NCBI GenBank assembly: GCA_009775365.1
Contig: VSPM01000007.1
Span: forward strand, 1-57,994
Reading direction: 5' to 3'
DNA length: 57,994 nucleotides
Source of the DNA: Muribaculaceae bacterium
Lineage (GTDB): Bacteria; Bacteroidota; Bacteroidia; Bacteroidales; Muribaculaceae
Each line of letters starts with the position of its first letter. Position 1 is the first letter of the stretch. A model generated the notes under the pieces. That model was not told the origin of the DNA. It worked only from the letters and a program-made list of their open reading frames with translations, and did no database searches. This document shows positions 42,514-51,232 of the stretch, piece after piece. Both the position numbers and the translations under genes were made by a program.

Positions 42514-42746
42514 ACTCTTGGTAAGAGATTGCATGATGTTTTAATTATTTGATAGTTAATATGATAGAATTATAGGCAATAAGCATTTTTATAACACGCG
42601 GAATTTAATCGCCTCCTTTAAAGGCAATATTGATAATGATTAATCCATTTTAACTCAGTGTTAACCACAAATATCCGGGCCTATGTTGCACAATTGAATA
42701 TATTTGATTAACTTTGCGACAAATTTAAGTATCTCTTACCAAGAGT
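42514..42746. promoter_or_regulatory. putative invertible promoter segment (16-bp perfect inverted repeats)
   Basis: ACTCTTGGTAAGAGAT (42514-42529) is repeated in inverse orientation as ATCTCTTACCAAGAGT (42731-42746). The 201 bp between them hold a Bacteroidales promoter that points right, ending just before the right repeat. Each arm contains its own dyad (CTCTT-N3-AAGAG), as expected for a site-specific recombinase site. The layout matches invertible capsule promoters of Bacteroides fragilis. No recombinase gene is in this window. Confidence 0.8.
42686..42717 (+). promoter_or_regulatory. capsule promoter, currently in ON orientation
   Basis: TTG (42686-42688), a 20-base spacer and TAACTTTGC (42709-42717) fit the consensus. 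Transcription would start at about 42724, inside the invertible segment and before the right repeat. Confidence 0.7.
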
Positions 42747-42922
42747 CACATTGCCTTTCAAGCAATCAAACCAATGATTGAAGACTCCCAAAATAGACAA
42801 TCCTCGGCTTGCCGATTCACAGCCACTCGAACCGCCAGCCGCCACAACTGCTTGATAACTTGCAAAATGCAAAATCTTGCAGGACTCAAAACATTGTCTA
42901 TATCCTAACCCGACCATACACA
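42747..42922 (+). ncRNA. structured leader of capsule mRNA
   Basis: Untranslated region of about 200 bases with several stems: CAATCA/TGATTG (42763-42780), ATAGACAAT (42793-42801) with ATTGTCTAT (42893-42901) enclosing about 90 bases, and TTGCA/TGCAA (42860-42872). UpxY-type factors act through such leaders, so this is the likely loading site. The fold is inferred by eye. Confidence 0.4.
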
Positions 42923-43468
42923 ATGACCGGTCAGGACACCTCCAAAACCGACCAATGGTTCGCCATGCGCGACCTCTGCAGGCCCAACGCCCACACACGC
43001 GCATACTCCCGCCTCGCAGAAGCCGGATTTGACGTGTTCACACCGCTACACTGGGTCGTGAAACAAATAAAAGGGAAGCCTCAGAAAACTCAAATCCCCG
43101 TAATCGCCGACCTTCTCTTCGTTCGTTCCCAAAGGGACAAACTCGACCCGGAAGTCAACAACATCCCCACACTCCAATACCGATTCAAGAAAGGCGTTCA
43201 AGCCACACCCATCACAGTGCCCGAAGCCGACATGCAGCGATTCATGCTCGCAGTAGGCCGGTCTCACGACACACAATACTACTCCCCCGACGAGATTCAC
43301 CCCTCAATGATAGGCAAAAAAGTGAAAATCATTGGAGGCCCCCTCAACGGCTACGAAGGAAACCTCCTCTTCATCAGAGGGTCACGAAAAAAACGCCTCA
43401 TCGTCGAGATTCCCGGATTCCTGACAGCAGCCGTGGAAGTTGACCCCGAATTTATCACCCTCCTCTAA
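42923..43468 (+). CDS. UpxY-type transcription antiterminator (NusG paralogue)
   Basis: I start at ATG 42923 (MTGQDTSKTDQWFAMRDLCR); the frame is open further upstream without an ATG. 181 residues. The NusG N-terminal domain spans about 10-115 (WFAMRDLCRPNAHTRAYSRL; FDVFTPLHWVVKQIKGKP; IPVIADLLFVRSQ), and the KOW-type end is at about 130-160 (MIGKKVKIIGGPLNGYEGNL). Such factors head capsule operons in Bacteroidales and allow RNA polymerase to read through early terminators of their own locus only. First gene after the invertible promoter. Confidence 0.9.
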   Translation: MTGQDTSKTDQWFAMRDLCRPNAHTRAYSRLAEAGFDVFTPLHWVVKQIKGKPQKTQIPVIADLLFVRSQRDKLDPEVNNIPTLQYRFKKGVQATPITVPEADMQRFMLAVGRSHDTQYYSPDEIHPSMIGKKVKIIGGPLNGYEGNLLFIRGSRKKRLIVEIPGFLTAAVEVDPEFITLL

Positions 43469-43470
43469 AC

Positions 43471-44052
43471 ATGCAAACCCACTTAGCCGCCGCGAGACAA
43501 GACATGCACACCGATGCAATCCCCGCAGCCACCTCACTCCAAACATCACTCTCTCTGGCTGCGGCCATACTCTCACGCGCCCGAGCCTCCTCCGCAATAC
43601 CGTCGGCCACACGCCTGCAGGCACGCCAATGGCTGACACTCGCCGAGCAACAGCTCCCCATCCTCGCAGCCGACGCCATTCTGCGCCTGCTCTCCCTCTA
43701 CACGCCTCTCCACCACATAGCATACTCCGTGCCACCCTCTCCCGAATTCATCAACAAATGGCACGAACACACACTCCTCCTCATCGCAAAGGGTCAAAAA
43801 GCAGACAAACTCCCCATCATGCGATGGATGCGCAGCCGGCTTGCTGACAACCCGAGAGCCGTGCCCCCGCGTCTACGCACATGGTATGCCGACGTGCTCT
43901 CCCGCTGGGTAAAAGAAAGCCTCGCCCGTACACCCCTCTCCCGTCATCCCCGGGCAGAAGCGCGAGCCATCGCCGACTTCCTCCTCCAAGAAAACCTCCA
44001 CGCCTACACCCCCGACCCCGCCCTCCTCAAATCTCGCCTCTCCACCCTCTGA
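43471..44052 (+). CDS. helical protein in the upxZ position, family not recognised
   Basis: 193 residues, starting 2 bases after the upxY stop. Predominantly helical and rich in Ala, Leu, Arg (SLAAAILSRARASSAIPSA; ATRLQARQWLTLAEQQLPIL; TWYADVLSRWVKESLARTPL). No signal peptide or membrane span. In Bacteroides the second gene of capsule operons is UpxZ, which blocks UpxY proteins of other loci; this protein is in the same place but I do not see clear UpxZ sequence. It could be a diverged UpxZ or an unrelated regulator. The coding GC is high. Confidence 0.5.
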   Translation: MQTHLAAARQDMHTDAIPAATSLQTSLSLAAAILSRARASSAIPSATRLQARQWLTLAEQQLPILAADAILRLLSLYTPLHHIAYSVPPSPEFINKWHEHTLLLIAKGQKADKLPIMRWMRSRLADNPRAVPPRLRTWYADVLSRWVKESLARTPLSRHPRAEARAIADFLLQENLHAYTPDPALLKSRLSTL

Positions 44053-44282
44053 TCCATTATCGTTCAACGCTTATTTATCTCAATTACTATAAAAAAAGCG
44101 TTACTGGAAATCTACAAATAAGAATAATCTCCAGTAAACAGATACACCACTCCAATCATATGTTTGTCAACTGACTCCAGATGCATTCATATGATCCTCA
44201 GTGCAACGACCCCGTCGTTATCTCCAAAATTACACAGATTATCCTATTCAATATCAATAAAACCGCAATAACAAGAATAAAT
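44053..44282. other. intergenic region with hairpin before rmlA
   Basis: TTACTGGA (44101-44108) pairs with TCCAGTAA (44130-44137). No T-run. A possible pause or regulatory hairpin inside the operon. No other signal seen. Confidence 0.35.
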
Positions 44283-45197
44283 ATGAAAGGCATAGTTCTC
44301 GCCGGCGGATCAGGCACCCGTCTTTACCCTATCACGAAGGGCGTGTCGAAGCAGCTGCTCCCGATCTATGACAAGCCGATGGTCTACTACCCCATCTCCA
44401 CCCTCATGCTGGCGGGGATACGCGACATTCTAATCATCTCAACGCCGCAGGACCTCCCCGGCTTCAGGCGCCTTCTCGGCGACGGCTCCGACTATGGAGT
44501 GAGGTTCTCATACGCCGAGCAGCCATCTCCCGACGGACTCGCGCAGGCGTTCATAATCGGCAGGGAGTTCATAGGCGACGACTCCGCATGCCTCGTGCTC
44601 GGAGACAACATATTCCACGGAAGCTACTTCATCCCAAAGCTGAGGCAGGCTGTGCAGGACGCAACATTCAACAACAAGGCAACCGTCTTCGGATACAGGG
44701 TGAACGACCCCGAGAGGTACGGCGTGGCCGAGTTCGACAGCGAGGGCAACTGCATATCGATCGAGGAGAAGCCGGAGCGCCCGAAATCAAACCACGCGGT
44801 CGTGGGGCTGTACTTCTATCCAAACAGCGTGGTAGAGAAGGCGGCACTCATAAAGCCTTCCGCAAGAGGGGAGCTGGAGATCACGACACTGAACCAGGAG
44901 TACCTTAAAGAGGGAAGGCTGAGGATTCAGCTGCTCGGGCGCGGGTTCACCTGGCTCGACACAGGCACGCACGACTCCCTCGCCGACGCGTCAAACTATA
45001 TAGAGACAATCGAGAAGAGGCAGGGGCTGAAGGTGGCGTGCCTCGAGGGGATCGCATTCCGGCACGGATGGATCTCGGAGCAGAAGATGAGGGAGCTCGC
45101 CGCGCCAATGATAAAGAACCAGTACGGGCAGTACCTCCTCAGCGTGATTGACGAGATGAAGGAGCGCGGCCATAAACAGGAACAGAATGAAGCGTAA
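44283..45197 (+). CDS. rmlA: glucose-1-phosphate thymidylyltransferase
   Basis: I start at ATG 44283 (MKGIVLAGGSGTRLYPITKG), the standard beginning of RmlA; a longer frame opens 102 bases earlier. 304 residues. GGSGTRLYPxT binds the nucleotide, and VSKQLLPIYDKPMVYYP, LGDNIFHG and WLDTGTHDSL are diagnostic. It makes dTDP-glucose from glucose-1-phosphate and dTTP. GC-rich, with AGG and ATA codons, and overlaps rmlB by 11 bp. Confidence 0.97.
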   Translation: MKGIVLAGGSGTRLYPITKGVSKQLLPIYDKPMVYYPISTLMLAGIRDILIISTPQDLPGFRRLLGDGSDYGVRFSYAEQPSPDGLAQAFIIGREFIGDDSACLVLGDNIFHGSYFIPKLRQAVQDATFNNKATVFGYRVNDPERYGVAEFDSEGNCISIEEKPERPKSNHAVVGLYFYPNSVVEKAALIKPSARGELEITTLNQEYLKEGRLRIQLLGRGFTWLDTGTHDSLADASNYIETIEKRQGLKVACLEGIAFRHGWISEQKMRELAAPMIKNQYGQYLLSVIDEMKERGHKQEQNEA

Positions 45198-46320
45198 TAT
45201 ACTCATAACAGGGGGCGCAGGCTTTATCGGGAGCCATGTGGCACGCCTATTCGTAAACAAATATCCCGATTACCGAATTGTCAACCTCGACAAGCTCACA
45301 TACGCCGGCAACCTTGCCAACCTCCGAGACATCGAGGAGAAACCGAACTATACTTTCGTGCGCGCCGACATCGCTGACCTCGAAGAGATGCGACGCGTAA
45401 TCCGGGAATACGAGATCGACGGGATAATACACCTCGCCGCCGAGAGCCATGTGGACCGGTCGATAAAGGACCCGTTCACTTTCGCGCGCACCAACGTGAT
45501 GGGAACTCTCGCGCTGCTGCAGGCCGCTAAGGAATACTGGGAAAGCCTCCCGGAGAAATACGACGGGAAGATGTTCTACCACATCTCCACCGACGAGGTG
45601 TACGGGGCGCTTGAGCTGACGCACACCGAGGGCACGCCCGCGCCGTTCACGACGAAGGCCTCGGCCGGGGAGCACATGGCGTTCGGAACCGAGTTCTTCC
45701 TCGAGACAACGAAATACAACCCGCATTCACCCTACTCGGCGTCGAAGGCATCGTCAGACCATTTCGTCCGCTCATACCACGACACATACGGCATGCCGGT
45801 TATCGTGACAAACTGCTCGAACAACTACGGCCCATACCAGTTCCCGGAGAAGCTAATCCCGCTGTTCATAAACAATATACGCCACGGAAAGCCGCTGCCC
45901 GTGTACGGCAAGGGGGAGAACGTGCGCGACTGGCTGTTCGTGGAGGACCACGCACGGGCAATAGACCTCATATTCCATGAAGGGAAAGTGGCCGACACCT
46001 ACAACATCGGGGGATTCAACGAGTGGAAGAACATCGACCTCATAAAGGTCATAATCAAGACTGTTGACAGGATGCTCGGGAACCCGGAGGGGCATTCCGA
46101 CCATCTCATAACCTATGTCTCCGACCGACTCGGCCACGACATGCGCTACGCGATCGACTCGCGCAAGCTCCAGGCCGAACTGGGATGGGAGCCAAGCCTG
46201 CAGTTCGAGGAGGGTATAGAGAAGACAGTCCGCTGGTACCTCGACAACCAGGAGTGGATGGACAGCATCACCTCCGGCGACTACGAGCGATACTACGACG
46301 ACATGTACAAAAACCGCTGA
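45187..46320 (+). CDS. rmlB: dTDP-glucose 4,6-dehydratase
   Basis: 377 residues. Rossmann motif TGGAGFIGSH, catalytic STDEVYGAL and the YSASKASSDHFVRSYH Tyr-x-x-x-Lys. It turns dTDP-glucose into dTDP-4-keto-6-deoxyglucose. rmlC and rmlD do not follow, so the keto sugar is likely taken by the DegT aminotransferase downstream instead of becoming rhamnose. Confidence 0.97.
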   Translation: MKRNILITGGAGFIGSHVARLFVNKYPDYRIVNLDKLTYAGNLANLRDIEEKPNYTFVRADIADLEEMRRVIREYEIDGIIHLAAESHVDRSIKDPFTFARTNVMGTLALLQAAKEYWESLPEKYDGKMFYHISTDEVYGALELTHTEGTPAPFTTKASAGEHMAFGTEFFLETTKYNPHSPYSASKASSDHFVRSYHDTYGMPVIVTNCSNNYGPYQFPEKLIPLFINNIRHGKPLPVYGKGENVRDWLFVEDHARAIDLIFHEGKVADTYNIGGFNEWKNIDLIKVIIKTVDRMLGNPEGHSDHLITYVSDRLGHDMRYAIDSRKLQAELGWEPSLQFEEGIEKTVRWYLDNQEWMDSITSGDYERYYDDMYKNR

Positions 46321-46321
46321 C

Positions 46322-46354
46322 CAATGCTCCGCACGCCGTGCGTGCGGAGCATTG
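46322..46354 (+). terminator. perfect 15-bp hairpin inside the capsule operon
   Basis: CAATGCTCCGCACGC (46322-46336), loop CGT, GCGTGCGGAGCATTG (46340-46354). It starts 2 bases after the rmlB stop and has no T-run. It could act as a polarity or pause element overcome by the UpxY factor. Confidence 0.5.
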
Positions 46355-46375
46355 AAGCAGGCTACATGACACAGG

Positions 46376-47812
46376 ATGGCTGAGTCGCTTAAAAGCAAGA
46401 CGGTGAAGGGGACCCTCTGGAGCTCCGTGGAGAGGTTCTCGGTGCAGGGGATAATGTTCGTGGTCATGATAATAATGGCCAGGATGCTGACCCCGGAGGA
46501 CTACGGGCTGGTCGGGATGATCACCATTTTCGTGGCGGTCTCGCAGTCGCTGATCGACAGCGGGTTCTCGCAGGCGCTAATACGCAAGCAGGACCGCACG
46601 GAGACCGACAACTCCACGGTGTTCTACTTCAACATCGCCGTCGGGGCGGCGCTTTACACCATCCTTTTCCTGTGCGCCCCCATAATATCGGATTTCTACG
46701 GAGAGCCGCAGCTGACCCCGGTCACTCGCGCGATCGGGCTGTGCATAGTGTTCAACTCGCTCGCAGTGGTGCAGAGGGCGCTCCTGACCGTGAGGCTCGA
46801 CTTCAAGACGCAGGCAAAGGCCACGCTCATAGGGGCCGTCGTGTCCGGGGCGGCTGGCGTGACCATGGCCTACACGGGGTTCGGAGTCTGGGCCATTGTT
46901 ACGCAACAGGTCGTAAACCTCGCCCTCGTGACGCTTTTCCTGTGGGTATTCTCTCATTGGAAGCCAATATGGGCATACTCCTGGAAATCATTCCGGGAGC
47001 TGTTCTCTTTCGGGTCTAAGCTGCTCGCATCCGGGCTCATCGACACGCTGTACCGAAACATGTACCTTATCGTCATCGGCAAGGTGTTCAAGGCGTCAGA
47101 CCTCGGATACTACACGCGGGCCCACCAGTTCAGCGACTTCGCGTCATCAAACATAACAGGGATTTTTCAGAGGGTGTCATACCCGGTGCTCTGCACAATC
47201 CAGGACGACGACACCCGGCTCGCCGACGTATACAGGAGGCTGCTGAAGGTCTCCGCCTTTGTGATATTTCCCCTCCTAATGGGGCTGGCGGCAGTGGCAA
47301 GGCCTCTGGTAATAACATTCCTTACGGAAAAATGGCTGTCCGCGGCCACGCTTCTTGTCCCCTTATGCTTTGCAGGAATGTGGTATCCCGTGCATGCAAT
47401 AAACCTCAACCTGCTGCAGGTCAAAGGCCGGAGCGACCTGTTCCTGAGACTTGAGATAATCAAGAAGGCCCTCGGAGTGGCCATGCTCTGCATAACCCTC
47501 CCCATGGGGCTGCTGCCTATGTGCTGGGGAATGCTGGCCAACTCTATCATCTCGCTTGTGATAAACACGCATTACACTGGCAGGCTAATACACCTCGGCT
47601 TTCTTGCGCAGATGCGCGACCTCCTCCCCTCCCTTGCGCTCAGCATGGCGGCCGGGGCGGCCGTGCATGCCACCGTGACGTTCATCCCGATGCATCCGGG
47701 ACTCGCGCTCGCCGCCGGCGTCATCGAAGGCGCGGCCATATATTCGGCCATTGCAAGACTATTGCGATTCAAAGAGTTCGCGGAGCTCATGTCTATAATC
47801 CGCAGAAAATAA
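46376..47812 (+). CDS. Wzx-type polysaccharide flippase
   Basis: 478 residues. Begins MAESLKSKTVKGTLWSSVER, typical of the WzxC/lipopolysaccharide-biosynthesis branch of the MOP superfamily, and has about 12-14 hydrophobic spans (IMFVVMIIMARMLTPEDYGL; LTVRLDFKTQAKATLIGAVV; LVIFPLLMG-like segments). It would move the lipid-linked repeat unit across the inner membrane. GC-rich as rmlA and rmlB. Confidence 0.9.
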   Translation: MAESLKSKTVKGTLWSSVERFSVQGIMFVVMIIMARMLTPEDYGLVGMITIFVAVSQSLIDSGFSQALIRKQDRTETDNSTVFYFNIAVGAALYTILFLCAPIISDFYGEPQLTPVTRAIGLCIVFNSLAVVQRALLTVRLDFKTQAKATLIGAVVSGAAGVTMAYTGFGVWAIVTQQVVNLALVTLFLWVFSHWKPIWAYSWKSFRELFSFGSKLLASGLIDTLYRNMYLIVIGKVFKASDLGYYTRAHQFSDFASSNITGIFQRVSYPVLCTIQDDDTRLADVYRRLLKVSAFVIFPLLMGLAAVARPLVITFLTEKWLSAATLLVPLCFAGMWYPVHAINLNLLQVKGRSDLFLRLEIIKKALGVAMLCITLPMGLLPMCWGMLANSIISLVINTHYTGRLIHLGFLAQMRDLLPSLALSMAAGAAVHATVTFIPMHPGLALAAGVIEGAAIYSAIARLLRFKEFAELMSIIRRK

Positions 47813-47925
47813 TAACAAAGATATTTTAAACCTGCATTTCATTTTGCGAAGCCATGCATTCCCGCATATCAACGGCGGGGAGACATGGGCGCGCACTGTG
47901 AACCATGCACCACGCATTATACAAA

Positions 47926-49041
47926 ATGAGCAACGAAAAGCAGATAACAGTAACTTCCCCGCTCCTGCCGGGCCTCGACGAGTTCCAAGGGCTCTTGAAG
48001 GAGATCTGGGACAGCAAGTGGATAACCAACAACGGGCAGTTCCACAGACAGCTTGAAAAAGAGCTTGCCGAATACCTCAAGGTGCCTTACATAAGCCTGT
48101 TCACCAACGGCACGCTCCCGCTCATAACCGCACTCCAGGCCCTTCGCATCACAGGCGAGGTGATAACGACCCCCTACAGCTTCGTGGCCACGACACACTC
48201 CCTGTGGTGGAACGGCATCAAGCCGGTGTTCGTGGACGTTGACCCGGCAAACTGCAGCCTCGACCCCGATAAGATCGAGGCGGCGATAACGCCCAAGACA
48301 ACGGCGATCATGCCGGTGCACTGCTACGGCAAGCCCTGCGACACGAAGGCGATCCAGGAGATTGCCGACAAGTACGGCCTGAAGGTCATTTATGACGCCG
48401 CGCACGCGTTCGGGGTGGAGGTTGACGGGGAGTCGATACTCAACGCCGGCGACATGTCGACGCTATCGTTCCACGCAACAAAGGTATACAACACCATCGA
48501 GGGGGGCGCGATGGTGATGAAGGACGAGCAGACCAAGAAGCGCATAGACTACCTCAAGAACTTCGGCTTCGCCAACGAGACTACCGTAGTGGCACCCGGC
48601 ATCAACTCCAAGATGGACGAGGTGCGCGCGGCCTACGGCATACTGAACCTCCGTCAGGTGGACGCCGCAATCGAGGCGAGGCGCAAGGTGGCGAAAAGAT
48701 ACCGCGATGCCCTCCGCGATGTCGAGGGCGTGACATTCTTCGACGACATGCCCGGAGTGCGCCACAACTACTCATACTTCCCGGTATTCATCGACTCTGA
48801 GAAATTCGGCAGGACACGCGACGAGCTGTACTTCGAGATGCGGGAGGCCAGCGTGCTCGGCCGCAGATACTTCTTCCCGCTCATCAGCGAGTTCTCCACC
48901 TATCGCGGCCTCCCCTCCGCCACACGCGAGAACCTCCCCGAGGCGTACAGGCTCGCCGACACAGTCCTCTGCCTCCCGATGCACCACGAGCTCTCCGACT
49001 CCGACATCGACCGCGTACTCAAATTCTTCAAAAAGAAATGA
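47926..49041 (+). CDS. DegT/DnrJ/EryC1/StrS aminotransferase
   Basis: I prefer ATG 47926 (MSNEKQITVTSPLLPGLDEF); an ATG 21 bases earlier is possible. 371 residues. SLFTNGTLPLITALQAL is the PLP-phosphate region, YDAAHAFGVEVDG holds the pyridine-contacting Asp, and SFHATKVYNTIEGGAMV carries the Schiff-base lysine. With rmlA and rmlB the likely reaction is amination of dTDP-4-keto-6-deoxyglucose, as in VioA or related enzymes; position of the amino group is not certain. Stop overlaps the next start by four bases. Confidence 0.9.
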   Translation: MSNEKQITVTSPLLPGLDEFQGLLKEIWDSKWITNNGQFHRQLEKELAEYLKVPYISLFTNGTLPLITALQALRITGEVITTPYSFVATTHSLWWNGIKPVFVDVDPANCSLDPDKIEAAITPKTTAIMPVHCYGKPCDTKAIQEIADKYGLKVIYDAAHAFGVEVDGESILNAGDMSTLSFHATKVYNTIEGGAMVMKDEQTKKRIDYLKNFGFANETTVVAPGINSKMDEVRAAYGILNLRQVDAAIEARRKVAKRYRDALRDVEGVTFFDDMPGVRHNYSYFPVFIDSEKFGRTRDELYFEMREASVLGRRYFFPLISEFSTYRGLPSATRENLPEAYRLADTVLCLPMHHELSDSDIDRVLKFFKKK

Positions 49042-50249
49042 GCATAAAGAAGAAAATACTGATGCTTGGAGGGTCAGCCCAACAGGTCCCGGCAATAAAG
49101 ACGGCCAAGGAGATGGGCTATGAGGCTATACTCATAGACTATCTGCAGGATAATCCGGGGCGTCATGAGGCAGACAAGTGGTATCAGGAAAGCACCACGG
49201 ATGTTGAGACGGTCTATAGGATTGCCAAGCAGGAAGGTGTCTCCGGGATACTCGCTTATGCGTCCGACCCCGCAGCTTTGCCTGCTGCAATAGTGTCAGA
49301 AAGGCTCGGACTGCCCACAAACCCTGCTAATTCGGTGGAAATACTCGGCGTGAAACACAAGTTCCGTAAATTCCTACAGGATAATGGCTTCCCCTGTCCA
49401 AAGACATTTACATTCTCACCCGACACTCCAATAGATAATGTCTTGAACGGACTCAGTGACTTGAAATTCCCAATTGTGGTAAAGCCCACCGACTCCTCCG
49501 GCTCCAAAGGAGTCACTTTTCTTGAAAGTGTCGACAAAATTGAAGCCGCTATTCGTCATGCGGACGAATACTCGCGCAATAAAATAATCATTGCTGAAGA
49601 GTTCATCCAAAGAGGATTCCCGGATGTAATCGGCGGAGATATTTTCGTTGAGAATGGTAGTATTACGCTCTATGGAGATATGGCAGCCCTTCGTGAAGAA
49701 GAAGGGAAAAGCCTTATACCGGTAGGGGAGAAAAAACCGAACGGACTTAATGACAGGCAAAGGAATGCATTACATTTGGAACTACAGAAAGTGATTGCCG
49801 CACTTGATATTAGAAATGGAGAATTGAACATAGAGCTTCTGATAGACAAGAACGATGTACCCCACTTCCTTGAACTGGGTCCACGCGCAGGAGGGAATAT
49901 GATTCCAATTCAATTGTCGGATGCATTCGGTGTTGACCTTATAAAGGCAAACATACTTGCAGCAATGGGTGAGCCAGTGAATCTGAATCCAGTGGAGCCG
50001 AAGGACTGTTACATGACCTATGTGCTGCACAGCCATAAGAATGGTGTTTTTTCAGGTGTGGAGTTTTCAGAGGAAATCGAACCTTATGTCTACCGCAAGG
50101 TAATCTACAGGAATCCGGGGGACAAGGTGGAGGCTTTCGATGGTGCCGGAAAAGCGCTTGGAATAATATTTATGCGATTCCCTGATGCGGAGTCGATGAA
50201 TTCTATGCAGCAAAGACTCGATGAACTGATAATAATAAGGTTGCAATGA
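49038..50249 (+). CDS. ATP-grasp ligase (first of two)
   Basis: 403 residues. N-terminal MLGGSAQQVPAIKTAKEMGY is the Rossmann-like preATP-grasp domain. IVVKPTDSSGSKGVTFLESV is the ATP-binding loop and lysine, IIAEEFIQRGFPDVIGGDIF the second, and HFLELGPRAGGNMIPIQLSD the metal-binding end. Such enzymes join a carboxylate to an amine using ATP. Beside an amino-sugar aminotransferase it may attach an amino acid or acid to the sugar nitrogen. Overlaps both neighbours by ATGA. Confidence 0.8.
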   Translation: MSIKKKILMLGGSAQQVPAIKTAKEMGYEAILIDYLQDNPGRHEADKWYQESTTDVETVYRIAKQEGVSGILAYASDPAALPAAIVSERLGLPTNPANSVEILGVKHKFRKFLQDNGFPCPKTFTFSPDTPIDNVLNGLSDLKFPIVVKPTDSSGSKGVTFLESVDKIEAAIRHADEYSRNKIIIAEEFIQRGFPDVIGGDIFVENGSITLYGDMAALREEEGKSLIPVGEKKPNGLNDRQRNALHLELQKVIAALDIRNGELNIELLIDKNDVPHFLELGPRAGGNMIPIQLSDAFGVDLIKANILAAMGEPVNLNPVEPKDCYMTYVLHSHKNGVFSGVEFSEEIEPYVYRKVIYRNPGDKVEAFDGAGKALGIIFMRFPDAESMNSMQQRLDELIIIRLQ

Positions 50250-51211
50250 AGGAAATTGGTGGTTATTTCGAACTTGAACTTCCGGAGAAAAGAGACCGGT
50301 TCCTTCATTCAGACGGCTGTTTGGTAAATTCGGGGCGTCATGCGCTTGAATACATACTTAGGTCTCTTGGTGACATAGTGAAGAAAGTGTGGCTTCCATA
50401 CTATACCTGTGATGTGGTCTTACAGCCATTGAATAGACTTGGAATTGGCTATAGTTTTTACCATATCAATTTGAATTTTGAGTTAACATCATATCCCAAA
50501 CTTGATGATGGCGAGTATATTATTGTCAACAATTATTTTGGCATAAAAGACTTATACATAATAAAATTAGCTGAGTTATACGGAGAGAGGCTGATAATTG
50601 ATAACGCTCAGGCGTGGTATGCCCCAGTACTGCCGGATATAAAGAGTTTTTACAGTCCGCGCAAATTTTTTGGGGTGCCTGACGGGGGTGTGGCGTATGA
50701 TCAGGGTATGTCGCTTACGGATTTGGAGATTGATTTTTCAGCCGACAGATGTTCTCATCTTTTGAAACGTATTGATGTAAGCGCAGGGGAAGGCTATGCC
50801 GACTTTCGGGCTAATTCAGCACTTTTGGGTAAAGAGCCGCTAAAGTCTATGTCGAGTTTGACGAGTGTTCTTCTTTCCACAGTTGATATGGAAGCTGTCA
50901 GGATAAAAAGGAGGCGCAATTATGCTATCCTTGCAGAGGCGTTGAATGGCAATAACCGCTTGTCGTTGCCGGTTGAATATAGTTTCAACTGTCCGATGGT
51001 ATATCCATATATGGCCACGACTCCGGAATTGAGAAAGCGACTGATAGACCACAAGGTGTTTGTCGCCACCTATTGGCCAAATGTGAAAGACTTGTGTGGA
51101 AAAGACACTGTGGAGTTTATGTTGGCTTCGGATGTTTTGCCACTCCCCATTGACCAAAGGTATAATGAAGAGGATATGAACAGAATAATTGATAATATAA
51201 AGGGTAAATAG
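50246..51211 (+). CDS. DegT-like PLP-dependent protein (second aminotransferase homologue)
   Basis: 321 residues. VNSGRHALEYILRSLGD resembles the start of the PLP domain, and SPRKFFGVPDGGVAYDQG matches the DegT Schiff-base lysine region with K then GVPDGG. DNAQAWYAPVLPDIKSFYSP gives the aromatic Asp/His area (here D-N-A-Q). It is shorter and more diverged than the other DegT enzyme, so substrate or even catalytic activity is uncertain. AT-rich. Confidence 0.65.
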   Translation: MKEIGGYFELELPEKRDRFLHSDGCLVNSGRHALEYILRSLGDIVKKVWLPYYTCDVVLQPLNRLGIGYSFYHINLNFELTSYPKLDDGEYIIVNNYFGIKDLYIIKLAELYGERLIIDNAQAWYAPVLPDIKSFYSPRKFFGVPDGGVAYDQGMSLTDLEIDFSADRCSHLLKRIDVSAGEGYADFRANSALLGKEPLKSMSSLTSVLLSTVDMEAVRIKRRRNYAILAEALNGNNRLSLPVEYSFNCPMVYPYMATTPELRKRLIDHKVFVATYWPNVKDLCGKDTVEFMLASDVLPLPIDQRYNEEDMNRIIDNIKGK

Positions 51212-51232
51212 AGTACTTAATAATTGTGAATA

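Noticed and set aside
42923..43468. The NusG-like gene as housekeeping nusG
   Set aside because: Its place after an invertible promoter at the head of a capsule locus and its diverged KOW end indicate a UpxY paralogue; there is no secE or ribosomal L11 gene nearby.
45247..45726. Long open frames antisense to rmlB, rmlA and degT
   Set aside because: Composition shadows of GC-rich genes that are themselves certain.
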